Shown piece by piece: positions 11,287-22,740 of a stretch of 64,000 bases of DNA. Position numbers and translations under genes: made by a program. The notes below the pieces were generated by a model. That model was not told the origin of the DNA. It was given only the letters and a program-made list of their open reading frames with translations, and made no database searches. This DNA comes from Talaromyces rugulosus (lineage: Eukaryota; Ascomycota; Eurotiomycetes; Eurotiales; Trichocomaceae), in assembly GCF_013368755.1 (NCBI RefSeq), contig NC_049562.1, positions 1,364,001 to 1,428,000 of the forward strand, given 5' to 3'. The stretch's first letter is position 1. Each line of letters starts with the position of its first letter.

Positions 11287-13859
11287 GGTGGGTGAAGCCG
11301 GCTTCGCGGCTTGTTACTGCTAAGCCGACTATGCAGTCTCCGCGGTCATGGTAGCACCAAAATATGCTCTCGTAGATATAACAAGCGCGGCGTTTGGTAC
11401 AATATTGTTTATCCTCTGTAGCGCAGACAATGAGTTGTGAAAGTTGAAGTCTTGAAAAGTTGAGTGAAGTCATCGGTTGGAATCGGCGGCTGCCGATTGG
11501 CCGATGAGCATATAGTGACGCTAGTCTAAATACATAATAGCGTTGTTCCGAAAGCGGTAATTGCCATACAATAGTATTTCCTTATCATTATTTCTCTTAA
11601 TCGAGCCCGTGAATAATCTGCTATGCAATGAAGAAATCAATGTGAGACTCCTGATAGCAATATTCCCAGCATAAGTTCTTGCTATCTTGAATATGTCAAG
11701 GACTAATATTGCACATAATGATAAGTACCGTTAGTAACAATTTGTATGTTTCTCTATATTATTACAAATCTCCAGTCTCAAGTAAAAAATTTCAATGTTA
11801 TCTAGATCATAGTTATTGGACGAGGCTGTAAGCCACAGTAGATAGTCTTGTTTCATGGTTTGAAACCTAAATTAGTAAATATCACCAGTGTCCCGCAAGC
11901 AAGACGCAGTGACATACCAGCGTCTGTGCACAATATCGTATGATAACAATTAGTTGTTATAGGATCAAACTTTACAATCCAATGAACGTGGCTGTTTAAG
12001 TTAAACTAGACGACAATTTATTACTATTTCTTTCTGTAATCAAGTCATGTTCCCCTGAACATTTCTCTTTCATCAGTCTTTCCAGGCCCATTAAAGCAGA
12101 CCTGAAATGTTGTTTTCAGAGATTGACGAAGACTCACCAGCCCAAGTTGCGGTGGTTGTCATTTTTATGGTTCTACCAATGAAGGCACACTTGGTGTCCA
12201 TCGGGAGATCTGCTTGTCATCCTGATGCGATAGACAGTGCACCAACAAAGGAAGTTTCAAGCAACCACGCCAAAGTTAACGCGATACGCAACCGACAAAG
12301 GATAACGGAGCTAATACCGACAGTTTCTCTTTATTCTGCAAGTACTCCCGACGACATCACAGACCTGCAAAATGTCAGCGATTCCAAGCCATGCGACCAA
12401 AAAGCTTTCCAGAGAGAAGAAACCACATGGCGACAATCATCACCCAACAATATAAGCTCTACCAGTGTACCTGTGAGGAAATATGAGCAAACTGTTGCGG
12501 TCGTTCGTCCCTCGACCAGCCCAACGCAACCCATATCTCAAAACCATCGCAGAGTCGATTTTAACAGGCCCTCCTCGACCATACCTCTCAGAGATTCTCC
12601 TCGATGGTCCTTATTTCCTATCCTCAAACGAAGTCCTTCATGCACCTCCAGAGTTTGATTCTAAAGCGGAGACCAACGGGCACGAGCTGCACAATATTCG
12701 GTGGTTAATAATGAATGTACGATAGCTGAGCCTACGTCTAAGGGCTTGCACAGGACTCTTCCACCGACAAATATCTAACACAACGTTAGGCCTTGTCCGA
12801 TAAAATTAGGCTAATACTGAGCTATTTAACTAGAAATTATCCATAGAGGGTCAGAAATATCTGGAACTTTTTAGACATCTACGACTCCGTATTATTCCGA
12901 CTCCACGTAGTTGAAGTCAACACTGATACAACTCCTTTCAGTATCTTGACCGCCTTTCTTGCCATCCAAATTGACTCCATTCCACAGTACTCACCCTCGA
13001 ATTTCAATATCTTCCAATCCAAATACTCATAGACTTCCAGATAGTCTCACCTCTAAAGACTCTCAAAGGACATAATCATATCTCACTCAAGTGGACTCCT
13101 TGGGCAGGCCCCTCCCCTAGGCAAGCTTAGGCCTTCAGACTAACCTTTTAAAACACATGATCGCCCCAGAGACATCTGACTCCCTTAAAAGGCTCATTTG
13201 CTTGCGAAATGACATATAAGCTAGGTCACTAAGCATAGATGCATTGGTAGTAAAAATACACTAAGCACTTTTATATAAATTAGGTTTTAGAGGTCTGTCA
13301 AAAAGAGCATAGGCTATAGCGGCATAGTCCACAGAAGAGCAGCTGTATCCAAGTAAATACCCACAACTAATCAAAATCTGCGACATGGCCCGTTCGTTAG
13401 GTGGACTTTTGGGACGGCGATCAGACCACAACCTTATCCACAACTGTCTCGACGGTACACTCAATCCCTCCGTTGATTTCTAATAATCTCTCACGCTGCG
13501 CTTAATGGCGGATCAATAGCGAATCAATTGAGCATAGACACATTTATCAAGGATGAATACAATTTCCACACCTTCCTAAGATGCCCCTCACCCTGGTTCT
13601 AGACTTCACAATGCTATCGTTTGAAACCATTCCAGCTGCTAGATATAATAATAATGTCGCAATGCCACACTTCCAATTAGAAAATTTAGGTACTTAAAAG
13701 CTGGACTTTTATCTCGATGGATTTGAGATTGTATTGCCTTCTTCTCGTTGTTCGTTTCTGGGGTCAATCACACTCTTTACGATTCTTTCCTGACTCTCAA
13801 CCACATATTATCGCTTCTTCTTTTGTATATCGTTCTCTTCTATTCAATACACTTTCATC
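11287..13859. other. Gene-poor AT-rich stretch; one doubtful ORF
   Basis: About 2.6 kb. The longest plus ORF, 12107-12658 (183 codons, Ser/Pro/Thr-rich), has no recognised domain and no conserved-looking block, so I do not call it a gene. Several frames between 12700 and 13700 hold short open pieces broken by stops, suggesting decayed repeat DNA. Confidence 0.4.
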
Positions 13860-14398
13860 ATGAAGCTATCTGCTGCTCTTGCAGGGTTTTCCGTTTTGGC
13901 ATCTATTCTTGCCTTTCCGGCACCTTATCAAAACTCTACTACGCTTTCTGTGAGAATTCTCAAGCTGTTACTCACTGGCTTTGCGTCTTTACTGACATAA
14001 ATCCTAAGAGTTCGTCAGCTATTTTTAGCAGTCGGGTCACTGCCACTCCATCGTCGGCCATCACCACTGGCAGTTCTGTTAGTAGCCCCAGTGCTGTGAT
14101 CACCGGAATTCCTCATGTCACCACCACTCCTATGGTCAACGTTACTGTCCCTCCTCTGATCCACCCCAACGGCACTTCTATTATAAGCATCAGTCCTGTG
14201 GTCAACGGCACGGGTCATGGAAACACTACTGCCCACTGCGATCTTAAGAACCCCAAGACTTGGGGCCCTCCCTTTGGCCCTGGATGTAAGATTCCTCCCG
14301 GTTGGGTCAAGAATGGTCGTCCTGACGCTCCTGCCCATGGATGGTACCGCAACCATCCCCGTCGGTTCCTGCCTATTGGACGAATCATGGAAGTGTGA
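13860..14398 (+). CDS. Small secreted Ser/Thr-rich protein
   Basis: Exons 13860-13949 and 14009-14398 give 159 aa. The start MKLSAALAGFSVLASILAFPAP is a clean signal peptide. The middle is a Ser/Thr/Val-rich stalk with N-x-T/S sites, and the C-terminal 50 residues carry two Cys, CDLKNPKTWGPPFGPGC, followed by a basic Pro-rich tail. The intron has a CTGAC branch point. No known domain is recognised. A longer reading frame begins upstream at 13748, but only the ATG at 13860 yields a signal peptide. It may be a wall-associated or effector-type protein. Confidence 0.65.
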
Positions 14399-14559
14399 AG
14401 GAAATTCAGGTTATCTGCAAAAAGAACCCCCTATTCCTTGGGTCTAGGGTGAATTTTCTTCTAGTAGGACGAGATGCTGTCTGACTGCTGAGCAGCAAAT
14501 GCAGATATGTGCGGTGTGATATTTTCTTTCTAGCTCGCGCTGGCGCGAGCTAAATCAAT

Positions 14560-15090
14560 TAAGCTCTTTTACTTGTTAGGAAAAGTCTTGAGTTTACAAA
14601 TATTATCTAAAAAAGATTATCTTTAAATTATAAATATAGACGCACATATGTCTATTATGTTTCTATTATAGGTGTATACAAGGGGGCGCAACTCCCTCCA
14701 TAGTACTTTGGCTGTAATATTTAGTGTTTCATAAGGTTCCGAGCTTGGCTTTTAATATGTTGAAGCGTTGTTAACAGAGGATAATTATATACTGAAGATG
14801 TGTTTTATACTATTAGTAACGGTTGTGTTGATATTGTTTTAATAATATATGTCCTTCTATTATCACTTGATATCTCTGCTGCATAATTCTTAATCTCTCA
14901 TACTGTAAACTCTTGTTAGGCAAGAAAATGAAGTAACCAAGTCTAATTTCTATTGTAGGTATATATGAAAGGGGTATAAATTCCTTTCATGTATAGTGGC
15001 TGTAATGTTTTATTTATTTCGTGAGGTTGAGAGGTAAACTTTCGGGCGTGTCAGTACGTTGTTGACAGAATAATCGCGTTATTGAGCTCC
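14560..15090. repeat. Two diverged direct repeat copies
   Basis: The segment around 14660-14800 recurs at about 14940-15085. Shared landmarks in the same order are a TTCTATTRTAGGTRTATA start, an AAYTCCYTYYAT block, GGCTGTAATRTTT, and a GTTGTTRACAGA end. Copies are about 280 bp apart and have many transitions. They are probably remnants of a small mobile or satellite element; no ORF is seen. Confidence 0.55.
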
Positions 15091-15225
15091 TCCTGGCACT
15101 CAGAGAGACAGCCAAACTGTTTCTGTGAGAGTTCCCAGCGGACACCACGTGGAGGTGGGAGCTCATAGTCCGCCCAAGGAATTGTTTCTAAGGAATGGTC
15201 TTTTTCATAGATCAGGCTAGTTGAA

Positions 15226-15251
15226 TGATTGATTGATTGATTGATTGATTT
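15226..15251. repeat. (TGAT)n microsatellite
   Basis: Six consecutive TGAT units just 5' of the decayed ORF region. Confidence 0.85.
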
Positions 15252-15504
15252 ATAAGCTATACAGTGTATATCTATAAATACAGGTGTTTCCACATCTTGC
15301 TTCCAGAAATCAAGCTGTTCCCTCCAGGATTAGGGTTAAGCCTTATAAAAGGTTTTTTCTTTTTTTCATTGGAAGAAATAATTGTATTTACTACGTGGCC
15401 TGGTCTACTGACTGTCCAATGTCTGCGTGGTAAAGTAAGTTGCGTTCTTTTTCTTCTACTTTTGTTCCTATTGTTTTCCTAACGTGACACAATGACTAGG
15501 CGCC

Positions 15505-15774
15505 ACAATCCTGGCCGGTCCTCGCTTCGATCATGTCCCTGATGGGATGCTCGTAATCCCCGAAAATGAGCCTGATGCATTCATTTCGTACATCCTAGAG
15601 GGGAGCCGGCTGTGCAAAGTTGATGCAGCAGGGGGAGAACGTCAATGTGGGGGCCATAGATGAGAATGACACATTCTGCTCTGCGGACGACCAGGAATGT
15701 GGGATCATCATCAACCTCGTCAGCTCATACGTCAATGGGGCCCTATTTTGGGATGGAGGGGCAGGTAGAAGATG
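15505..15774 (+). pseudogene. Frameshifted remnant of a small, probably Cys-containing protein
   Basis: Two adjacent open pieces in different frames read like protein. The first includes GPRFDHVPDGMLVIPENEP and YILEGSRLCKVDAAG up to a stop near 15660. The second, from about 15627, includes NVNVGAIDENDTFCSADDQ and IIINLVSSYVNGALFWDGG and stops at about 15774. An AG acceptor precedes the first piece at 15503. Either a frameshift near 15630 broke one gene, or an unrecognised intron lies here. The family is not recognised. Confidence 0.35.
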
Positions 15775-15847
15775 AGGAGGAGGTGGAGGGGGAGATGGTT
15801 ACACTGACCGAAGCGTTTGCTGTCATGGACGTTTGCACTGCATTATA

Positions 15848-18037
15848 ACTCGGATTAATTTCAATGCTTCGTGTCTGATTCGTCTACGTAGGCCAAGCGG
15901 CCGTTAGCTAACCTGAAAGTCACACAAGGTCAATGGAAATAAGCTACGACAACACCTCCTACTCCAAATATACATGTGTCAAACCGGAAAAGATCTCCAG
16001 CAGTATTCCCGGCTGCCTATCGGAATAACACGGCGTGTTGGCGTGTTGAGGCTTCCACCCAGGTATAGACAAGCTTTGAGAACGGCCTGGCCACAGTCTT
16101 TCTCTTCCTATCTTCCCCTTATCCTGCACGAGACCATTTTCAGTGTCCTGCATGCCTATAGCATCTTGACGCAATTGTGGACATAGCCGCGTCATCAACG
16201 CTATCTCTGTATTCAAATGTTCTACAACAGAGCCCCTGTCTATACCGAAAGCCACCTTCTGCTCTATTATTTCTCAATGGGCGTCACCCCAATGGTACGA
16301 AGAACATGGTCTGTCGCCAAAGGACCAGATAATAACGCAGCCAGCCACACTAATCTACCTTGTCTCCATTCAGTACAATGGCTCGACTCTCATCCTGTAA
16401 ACAAAGCATGGCTGTGTGGCACTTTGCTAGACCATAATTTTCGTTACCCCTCCCCTCCTTGTCAGCGGTTTGTGTCTTATGATCCTATCTAGTGCACCGT
16501 AAGCATGGAAGGTGGATGGAGTAGACAAACGAGAGATAAGTAGAGGACAAAAGCCCACGTAAAGTAGATCAAGAATCGGTCTCTAAATACAGTGGTACCC
16601 GAAATCTCCTTCCATGTTTTCGCACATACTCATCTGTTCGAAACCCTAATCACTAAGACATATCTAATCCGTAAACGGTTACTCTATATTTCCAGCGTGT
16701 TTTTACTTCAACAAATATATTACCGAACAAAGAGATGTATAGATAACTTATATTATAATAATACTAAAAGTACTATTACTTCTTTAATGCCTAAAGCTCT
16801 TTATAACTATCTCACTCTTAAACCTAGGTTATATATTAAAAAAATAGCTATCTTTTTATAGAATTAATTCAACATCCTGCCATCTTTATCAAACATTCAG
16901 CAAGCCCTTACGTAGACAGAGTAGACTGAAAAGAAAGCCTAGTAAAAAGTTAAAAAAATAAAATTCTACAGACAATCAGGACCACCGAAGTACTGTGGCA
17001 CTAACTATAGTTGCGGAGTCAATTCCTGATCCCGGTGACATGAAACGCCCTGTGTGATGAAACACCGACCAGGTACCTCTTGTCTCCAGCAATCTCACTC
17101 CTCAATTACGTGTTATGTATGAATTAAATTGGATGAGGATGATATTGACTTGATTGTCTATCCGATCTCCGTTTTGATGGGAAAATTATTGAGGTTCATG
17201 GATTACGGTACGGCGCGTAATAGCATGGACAACGTTCATTATCGCATATTAATTACACCATCACAATAATACTTACAGAGGACTATTCTACAAAAATAAA
17301 TATCAAAACACAACATCTATTACTAGAGGTTAGTCGGCAGCAAGGAAAAAGTACAAGTTAATCTAGATGCCGGATTTGGCAACTGAATGCCACTGCTCCA
17401 CATTTCTACGAGTAATCCCCATTCTGGGCCAAGCTTCGGACTCCGTGTATTGAAGTGGCATGTTGCACAATTAATACAGTATAACAGTATAACATTCCTA
17501 CTTGGTATTCAATTAGGGCCACTCATATAAGGCTAAGACGCCTTGGAAAATGTTATATACTGTAAGAGATGTGAATATATTACCCTTATACTCCCTTTTT
17601 TAAACATACCTTAGTGAGAACAAAATAACTTACTATAAATAAATAGTTTAAAGCTTGTTATAACTATTTACTCTATATTGAAATTGTACAAAAGCAGCTA
17701 TTATCTACATATTTTATATATTATAAATCAAAGTAACACAAAAGATGCGTTATAATAAAGAATGAAATGCAGAGACAGCAATAGCTGTCTTGCTTTACAG
17801 ATTATAACAAAAGTTACTAATGCATAGCGTAATTTATTTATAGAACTGTATCACTAAGTGAAGAAGATTATATACCTATTTCTAGAAGCTAATCACTTAT
17901 CTTCTTAGCTAATTCTATTTAATCTTTTATACAATACTTAGATTCTCTCAGCCTTTTGGTAGAGTCTTCTGCTTATCTTTATGATTATGCATGCTTTCTA
18001 TTATTAGGTCCTATAAAATTGACGGAATAGAAAGAAC
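15848..18037. other. AT-rich decayed region
   Basis: About 2.2 kb, strongly AT-rich at 16,590-16,960 and 17,270-18,000, with many TA-rich stop codons in all frames. This looks like RIP-degraded repeat DNA. The ORF at 16592-16861 is low complexity (Leu/Ile/Tyr/Lys) and is not called as a gene. The left 47-bp inverted repeat lies inside. Confidence 0.45.
17359..17405. repeat. Left copy of a 47-bp inverted repeat
   Basis: The reverse complement of this segment matches 20625-20671 at 46 of 47 positions. The sequence includes CCGGATTTGGCAACTGAATG. Flanks outside the 47 bp do not match. It delimits a 3.3 kb interval holding the UstYa-like gene and a small secreted protein gene. Confidence 0.85.
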
Positions 18038-18982
18038 ATGCCCTATCAGCCACTCCTGCAACCCGAAGACGATAATGGATCTGACGTCGAGCCAGCAAAA
18101 GAGTGGTGCCATTTTGAATGCCAGCGATGTTCTAAAAGACGGTCGAGTCCCGTCGTGAAAGCGCTTTACATGGCACTTTTGGTCTCTTACACTGCAAACC
18201 TTTTTTTCGTTTACCAACGGTACATTGTGCCATGGGAATTGGCGGGAAAGCTGCCTTCAAAATTCGGTTTGTTTACGTTTAAATTTTCTTGTAGATGGCG
18301 CTTCAACTAATAGAAGTTTCAGCTCATTTAAAGCATGATGTTCCTGTCGAGATGACCTCTCATTCCAACTTTGACAGCCTCAACCGCACAATTCAGGATC
18401 AGGCCTGGGCCGATCCTAATCTAGAGTCCTGGGGTCTTTTTCTAGCTCTTAATGACGATTACAGCGCCTCTATGGGATTGCCCTACTCACAGCGGTGGCC
18501 ATGGGATTCGCATAAAGGCACCTACATACCGATAGCTGCACATGAACTCCATTGTGTAGTAAGATAAGATACTCCGACGGTCTCTTTCTCAGAAGGAAAA
18601 CCTTTGCTAACTGGCTATATCTCATCTCCAGCACCTTCTCCGTTCCGTCATCAACGAGAACCACGATGGCCTGCCACGTGACAATCAGACTTGGCCGTAC
18701 AGCCATGCATTGCACTGTCTGAACGTTCTGAGAGACTCAGTCGTATGCCATGCTGATGATACACCGATGTATACCGGGCGATTGCATAAGAACATCCTTG
18801 AGGAGCAGCCCAAAGCTGGTGTGGGTATGGTAAAGATGTGCCGAAATTGGAGTGCGTTGGTGTCGTGGGCGCGAGAGCGCAGTGCGTGCTACAAACCCAT
18901 TCATTGGTTTGAGCAGGGATTTGACGAGATTGAGAGATACAAGTTTTGTCCCGACAAATCCACCCCTTGGAAGCCAGTCTAA
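18038..18982 (+). CDS. UstYa-family (DUF3328) oxidase-like protein
   Basis: Exons 18038-18266, 18314-18558 and 18632-18982 give 274 aa. A single membrane anchor lies near residues 42-62 (ALYMALLVSYTANLFFVY). The two HxxHC family motifs are both intact: HELHC in exon 2 and HALHC in exon 3, followed by VVCHADDTPM. UstYa proteins catalyse oxidative cyclisation or related chemistry on fungal RiPPs (ustiloxin, asperipin) and on cyclochlorotine-type peptides. The first intron is short (47 nt) but is required to join KLPSKF to EVSAHLKHDV. No classical repeated Kex2-type RiPP precursor is seen nearby, so the substrate is unknown. Confidence 0.88.
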
Positions 18983-19846
18983 AGGAAGTAAATTATATTG
19001 TTTAGATACATTTTCCTGTACAATCGCGCGTGGTATCATTTTTCTAAACCCTAATGCGAAGTTTCCAAGTATGCAAGAAATTCTTTTCAACATTTTGCAA
19101 CACTGTATCGTATGAATTACCAGAAATTTTTATCAATAGGCACTTTCTTCAAAGAGTTTGGCGACTAATTCTACGATTTACAGGTGGAATAACTGTGTTT
19201 AACATTTTGAGGCTCTTGGAAGACTTATACGTTAGCAAAAATAGTACTGAAGTTGGTTCCCCTGCTTGGTATGGTATAACTTTAGGTCGGCTTTACAGAC
19301 GTTGGTATATACCTACCTTTAAGCATGGATAACTTCGATTTTAATGTAGCTTGTACGGTTTTACCATGCTTTTATTATCTGGAAGACGCCTCCTCCATAC
19401 ATGCCAAGTTTTGAGGTTCTATATCTACCAGGGTCCTGCAGCAACTGGTATAGACGCGCTACAGCACAAGTTTTGGTGACTTTTCTTTTCTATATTTTTC
19501 TTCTTTTGTTCAATCGCATCTAAGGTGATATTATGGTATTTTTTTGCATGCTGGAGTATTTTATTTTAATGAAAATAAAAATTTGGACGGTCTACGGTTT
19601 AGCGTGAAATAATTCAGATAATGGATTTATCAACGGTAGGCCCTGATATAGTATTTTCCGTGTTCTCTAACTCGAAATATATAGTATCACATCGGAGATT
19701 GAATACCCTTCATAAGTATGTGATAACACCGATCACAGTTTGATTCCAAGTACTTATTACTACCCAAGCTGACTGAACTTGCGAAGTAGTTCTCTCGAGT
19801 TTGATTTTGAGTTTCTCATCACAACCTATGCAAAGCATTTCATGAT
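18983..19846. other. Intergenic region
   Basis: Convergent spacer of about 0.86 kb after the UstYa-like gene. Short ORFs here have no recognisable features. Confidence 0.4.
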
Positions 19847-20174
19847 TTATACTTTGAAGTCCATCAAAGCTGCTCCTTGTTTATACTTCAGTATAGCCTC
19901 ACAATCCTTGGTACGATCTGCACTGGGTTTGGCTGGAGCACTATCATCCGCCAAAGCGGCCTTGCAGGCTGATAGAGGCACACGTCAGTACTAAATTACA
20001 GCTCAAAGTAGGCAAAATAATGAGGATTGTCATCGCTACTCGTAAGAGGATGTACATACCATGGTAATGCGCTAAATTTGCCTCTGACACGGACGGCATA
20101 GGGTGACCAGAAGCGATGGCAGTAAGAAAAGACCAGAGAGTAAAGCTCGCTAGGGTGATGCGACTGAAAATCAT
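19847..20174 (-). CDS. Small secreted protein, 78 aa, two cysteines
   Basis: Exons 20174-20060 and 19968-19847. The start MIFSRITLASFTLWSFLTAIASG is a strong signal peptide. The 91-nt intron (GTATGT donor, CTGAC branch, TATCAG acceptor) joins HYH to ACKAALADDSAP in frame. An earlier AG (at about 19990) would end the protein after 53 aa. The mature part has Cys in ACKAAL and in KDCEAIL. No domain is recognised. It sits in the same inverted-repeat interval as the UstYa-like gene, so it could be a substrate or effector, but it has no repeated core or dibasic cleavage sites. Confidence 0.55.
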
Positions 20175-20624
20175 ATTGCCACACAAGACGTAGAATCCAA
20201 GTGTGAGCTCAGGTGAGAAATTCTTGATGGTGTTGAGGATTGAAGCTGGAAGCACGAAGCTAGGAGAATGTCGATTGAATGTCGAAAGCGAACAGTCGGA
20301 GGTTGCACGGGTTTTATATACTCTGAACGACACGCAAATGTGCGCAAGAGCTCATCTTGAAGGCGCCTCTCCCGCGCAGAAAGCATGTGACGACGGAGTA
20401 GGCCGAATAGGCAGATTTGCGATTGACGCAAATGCACAGTTTCATTTGAGCTTTTTTGGCCCCCATGTCAATCGGCAGAGGAACGACTAGAATGTAGCAT
20501 TACACATTCAGATATGCTGACTAGCCTTTCATTGCATGATAAAAAGATTCATTTTCTGTTGTAGACCGGGCTCTCGACCGTGCTGGCATTCAAAATGGCA
20601 CCACTCTTTTGCTAGCTCGACGTC

Positions 20625-20671
20625 AAATGTGGAGCAATGGCATTCAGTTGCCAAATCCGGCATCTAGATTA
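20625..20671. repeat. Right copy of the 47-bp inverted repeat
   Basis: Reverse complement of 17359-17405 with one mismatch (A for G). It lies about 120 bp upstream of the next gene start. Confidence 0.85.
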
Positions 20672-20794
20672 CTAAATTAGAAAAGTCTGTATATAGAAGG
20701 AGGGAACCTCCATCTATATCGATCTATGGATTTACTCTATCAGTATTCTACTAACCTAGTGGAACTAACATTTAGAGCACGTTCCTAGGACGCC

Positions 20795-21781
20795 ATGGAT
20801 AATATTAAAGAGGGCACAGTGCCATTCAGCATTTCGCAAATCGGTACGACATGCCAAACCTACTACAAGATTGTAGGAAATTTATCGAGCAAATCCCCTC
20901 GGCTAGTCATTCTGCATGGTGGTCCAGGCACTGGCCATGAGTATCTTCTTTCTTTCAGCCGCCTGTGGCTAGATTTTGGTATTCCTATCGTCTTTTATGA
21001 CCAAATTGGATGTGCCGCTTCCACCCATTTACCTGAGACTGCAGGAGATGAAACCTTCTGGCAGGAAAGCCTTTTCTTGGACGAGCTGGACAATCTACTT
21101 GATTTTCTCCAGCTTCGAGATGGCCCAGGCTATCATGTTCTTGGTCACAGCTGGGGTGCCAGACTTGCGGCCGCTTTCGCCACTACACATCCTCGGGGGT
21201 TACGACGACTGGTCCTCGCTAGCGGTATAGCCAGCACTGCGACCGGTACAGAGGGTGTTCGAATTCTCTGTAGGCAGTTACCCTCTGATGTGCAAATGGC
21301 ACTCAATGAGGAGGAGCAGAAGGGTGATTTTGACAGCGCCCGATTCAGAAATGCAATGGATGTGTTTTATCGAAACTTCTTCTGTCGTGTGGACCCTTTT
21401 CCACCCAAAGAGCTTCTACCCGCCTTCAAACACATGAGCGAAGATAAGACTGTTCGAGGAACAGTGTCAGTTTCTTCCAACTCATTAATATGCTCTCGCT
21501 GACCCTCTCCCAGAGCAGGGCCATCGCCTCTGAGCTGCACAGGCTCCTTCCGGAACTGGACCTGCATTCCTCGCCTGCACCGCATTGCCGTGCCGACGCT
21601 TTTGTATAACGGCGAGTTCGACAGTTCCCACGATATAGCCATAGTGCCCTTTTTTGAGCACATCCCTTGCGTGCGATGGTTTACATTTCCCAATGCCGGG
21701 CATATGTGCCATCTGGAGCGACCGGAACTTGCAGCAAAGGTCTTCAAGCTTGTTGGGAAATTTTTGATGCAGGAAAGCTGA
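20795..21781 (+). CDS. Proline-iminopeptidase-like hydrolase (S33, L-amino-acid amidase type)
   Basis: Exons 20795-21465 and 21514-21781 give 312 aa. The oxyanion motif HGGPGTGHEYL, the nucleophile elbow GHSWGA, the acidic residue in NGEFDSS and the His in AGHMCHLE make up the S33 catalytic set. The intron (GTCAGT donor) joins VRGTV to AGPSPLS, where the family has a conserved GPS. Such enzymes release N-terminal residues or hydrolyse amino-acid amides, and they often appear in secondary-metabolite clusters. There is no signal peptide, so the protein is probably cytosolic. Confidence 0.82.
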
Positions 21782-22740
21782 CTCTACAGCCAGCGAAACT
21801 GGGTCTAGACCGATTTTCTTTGCAAATTTGATTAAGGGTGGTATGCATGTATCTAATGAGCTTAAGTTGGAATTAAGCCCTACAGATTGCTGTCCTTTCT
21901 CTCTCTGAACTGCGACAGGCTTCTCGAAGTCCTAGTCATAATATACGAAACTACTTTTTGTATGCTCAATAGGTCTTGTTGATGGAAGATTTAATAGACG
22001 ATTGGTAATTTTCGAAAAATGAGTCTGACCTGTACGACTTGCCTATCTAAAGCTCTTTCATCCTGGCATCGGAACGACTTGTAAGTTCTTTATCCAAGAA
22101 ATCTTCAGCGGTAAAGGAGGGATACATTATTCTTTCGGATCGCCTTTTCTTGCCTAATGTCGCTTAAGATGCAGTCATCTCCTTCTAGGTAAAGGAAGTG
22201 GAGCCTGTCAATGTCTCAGCCAGCCGTGCTTCATAATTCTAGCTGTATCTTAGTAAGTGGAAAACTAATAACGACGCAACAGGCCTGATAACACTTATAT
22301 CCAGCGTTATCTCTAGCTATCCGCGTAACTGGCTTTTTGAAAAGAGAAGGAGCAAAACTCACTAGATGTGGCGGTCCTCAAAACACCACTTATTAAAATT
22401 TGAAATCAATGCGTGATGCTCTCGCTCCAATACTTGTCAATATTTAGAAGCAAGGGATAGCCGAAATTCTAGTCTGATCATCCAGTTAGCCGTTCCCCCC
22501 AGGGTTCTATGAGCCAAGTTACATTGTGTAACCACATATCCTTGCGGACTTGAGCGGCTTGGGGAGCTCGTGCATAATTCAAGAAAACGAGATCATGTGG
22601 TCAAAAGGTAAAGTTATAAGTTGCCAAGAACCGCATGTTTATAGTCGTTCGGATTTTCCAACTTCTCTAGTCCAAGTATTAGCATTATCATAGACACATT
22701 CTTACTAAACAATCGTCTCTACTAGCTTCTTTTGTTCATC
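21782..22740. other. Intergenic region
   Basis: About 0.96 kb with no credible ORF and no recognised repeat. It is presumably the promoter of the downstream membrane protein. Confidence 0.4.

Noticed and set aside
12107..12658. 183-codon plus ORF
   Set aside because: No domain, no signal peptide, no conserved-looking block, and it sits in decayed DNA.
16592..16861. 89-codon ORF in AT-rich DNA
   Set aside because: Low-complexity Leu/Ile/Tyr/Lys composition expected from AT-rich sequence.
18038..20174. Complete dikaritin-type RiPP cluster
   Set aside because: A UstYa-like oxidase is present, but there is no precursor with repeated cores and Kex2 sites and no methyltransferase or tyrosinase-like partner in the window.
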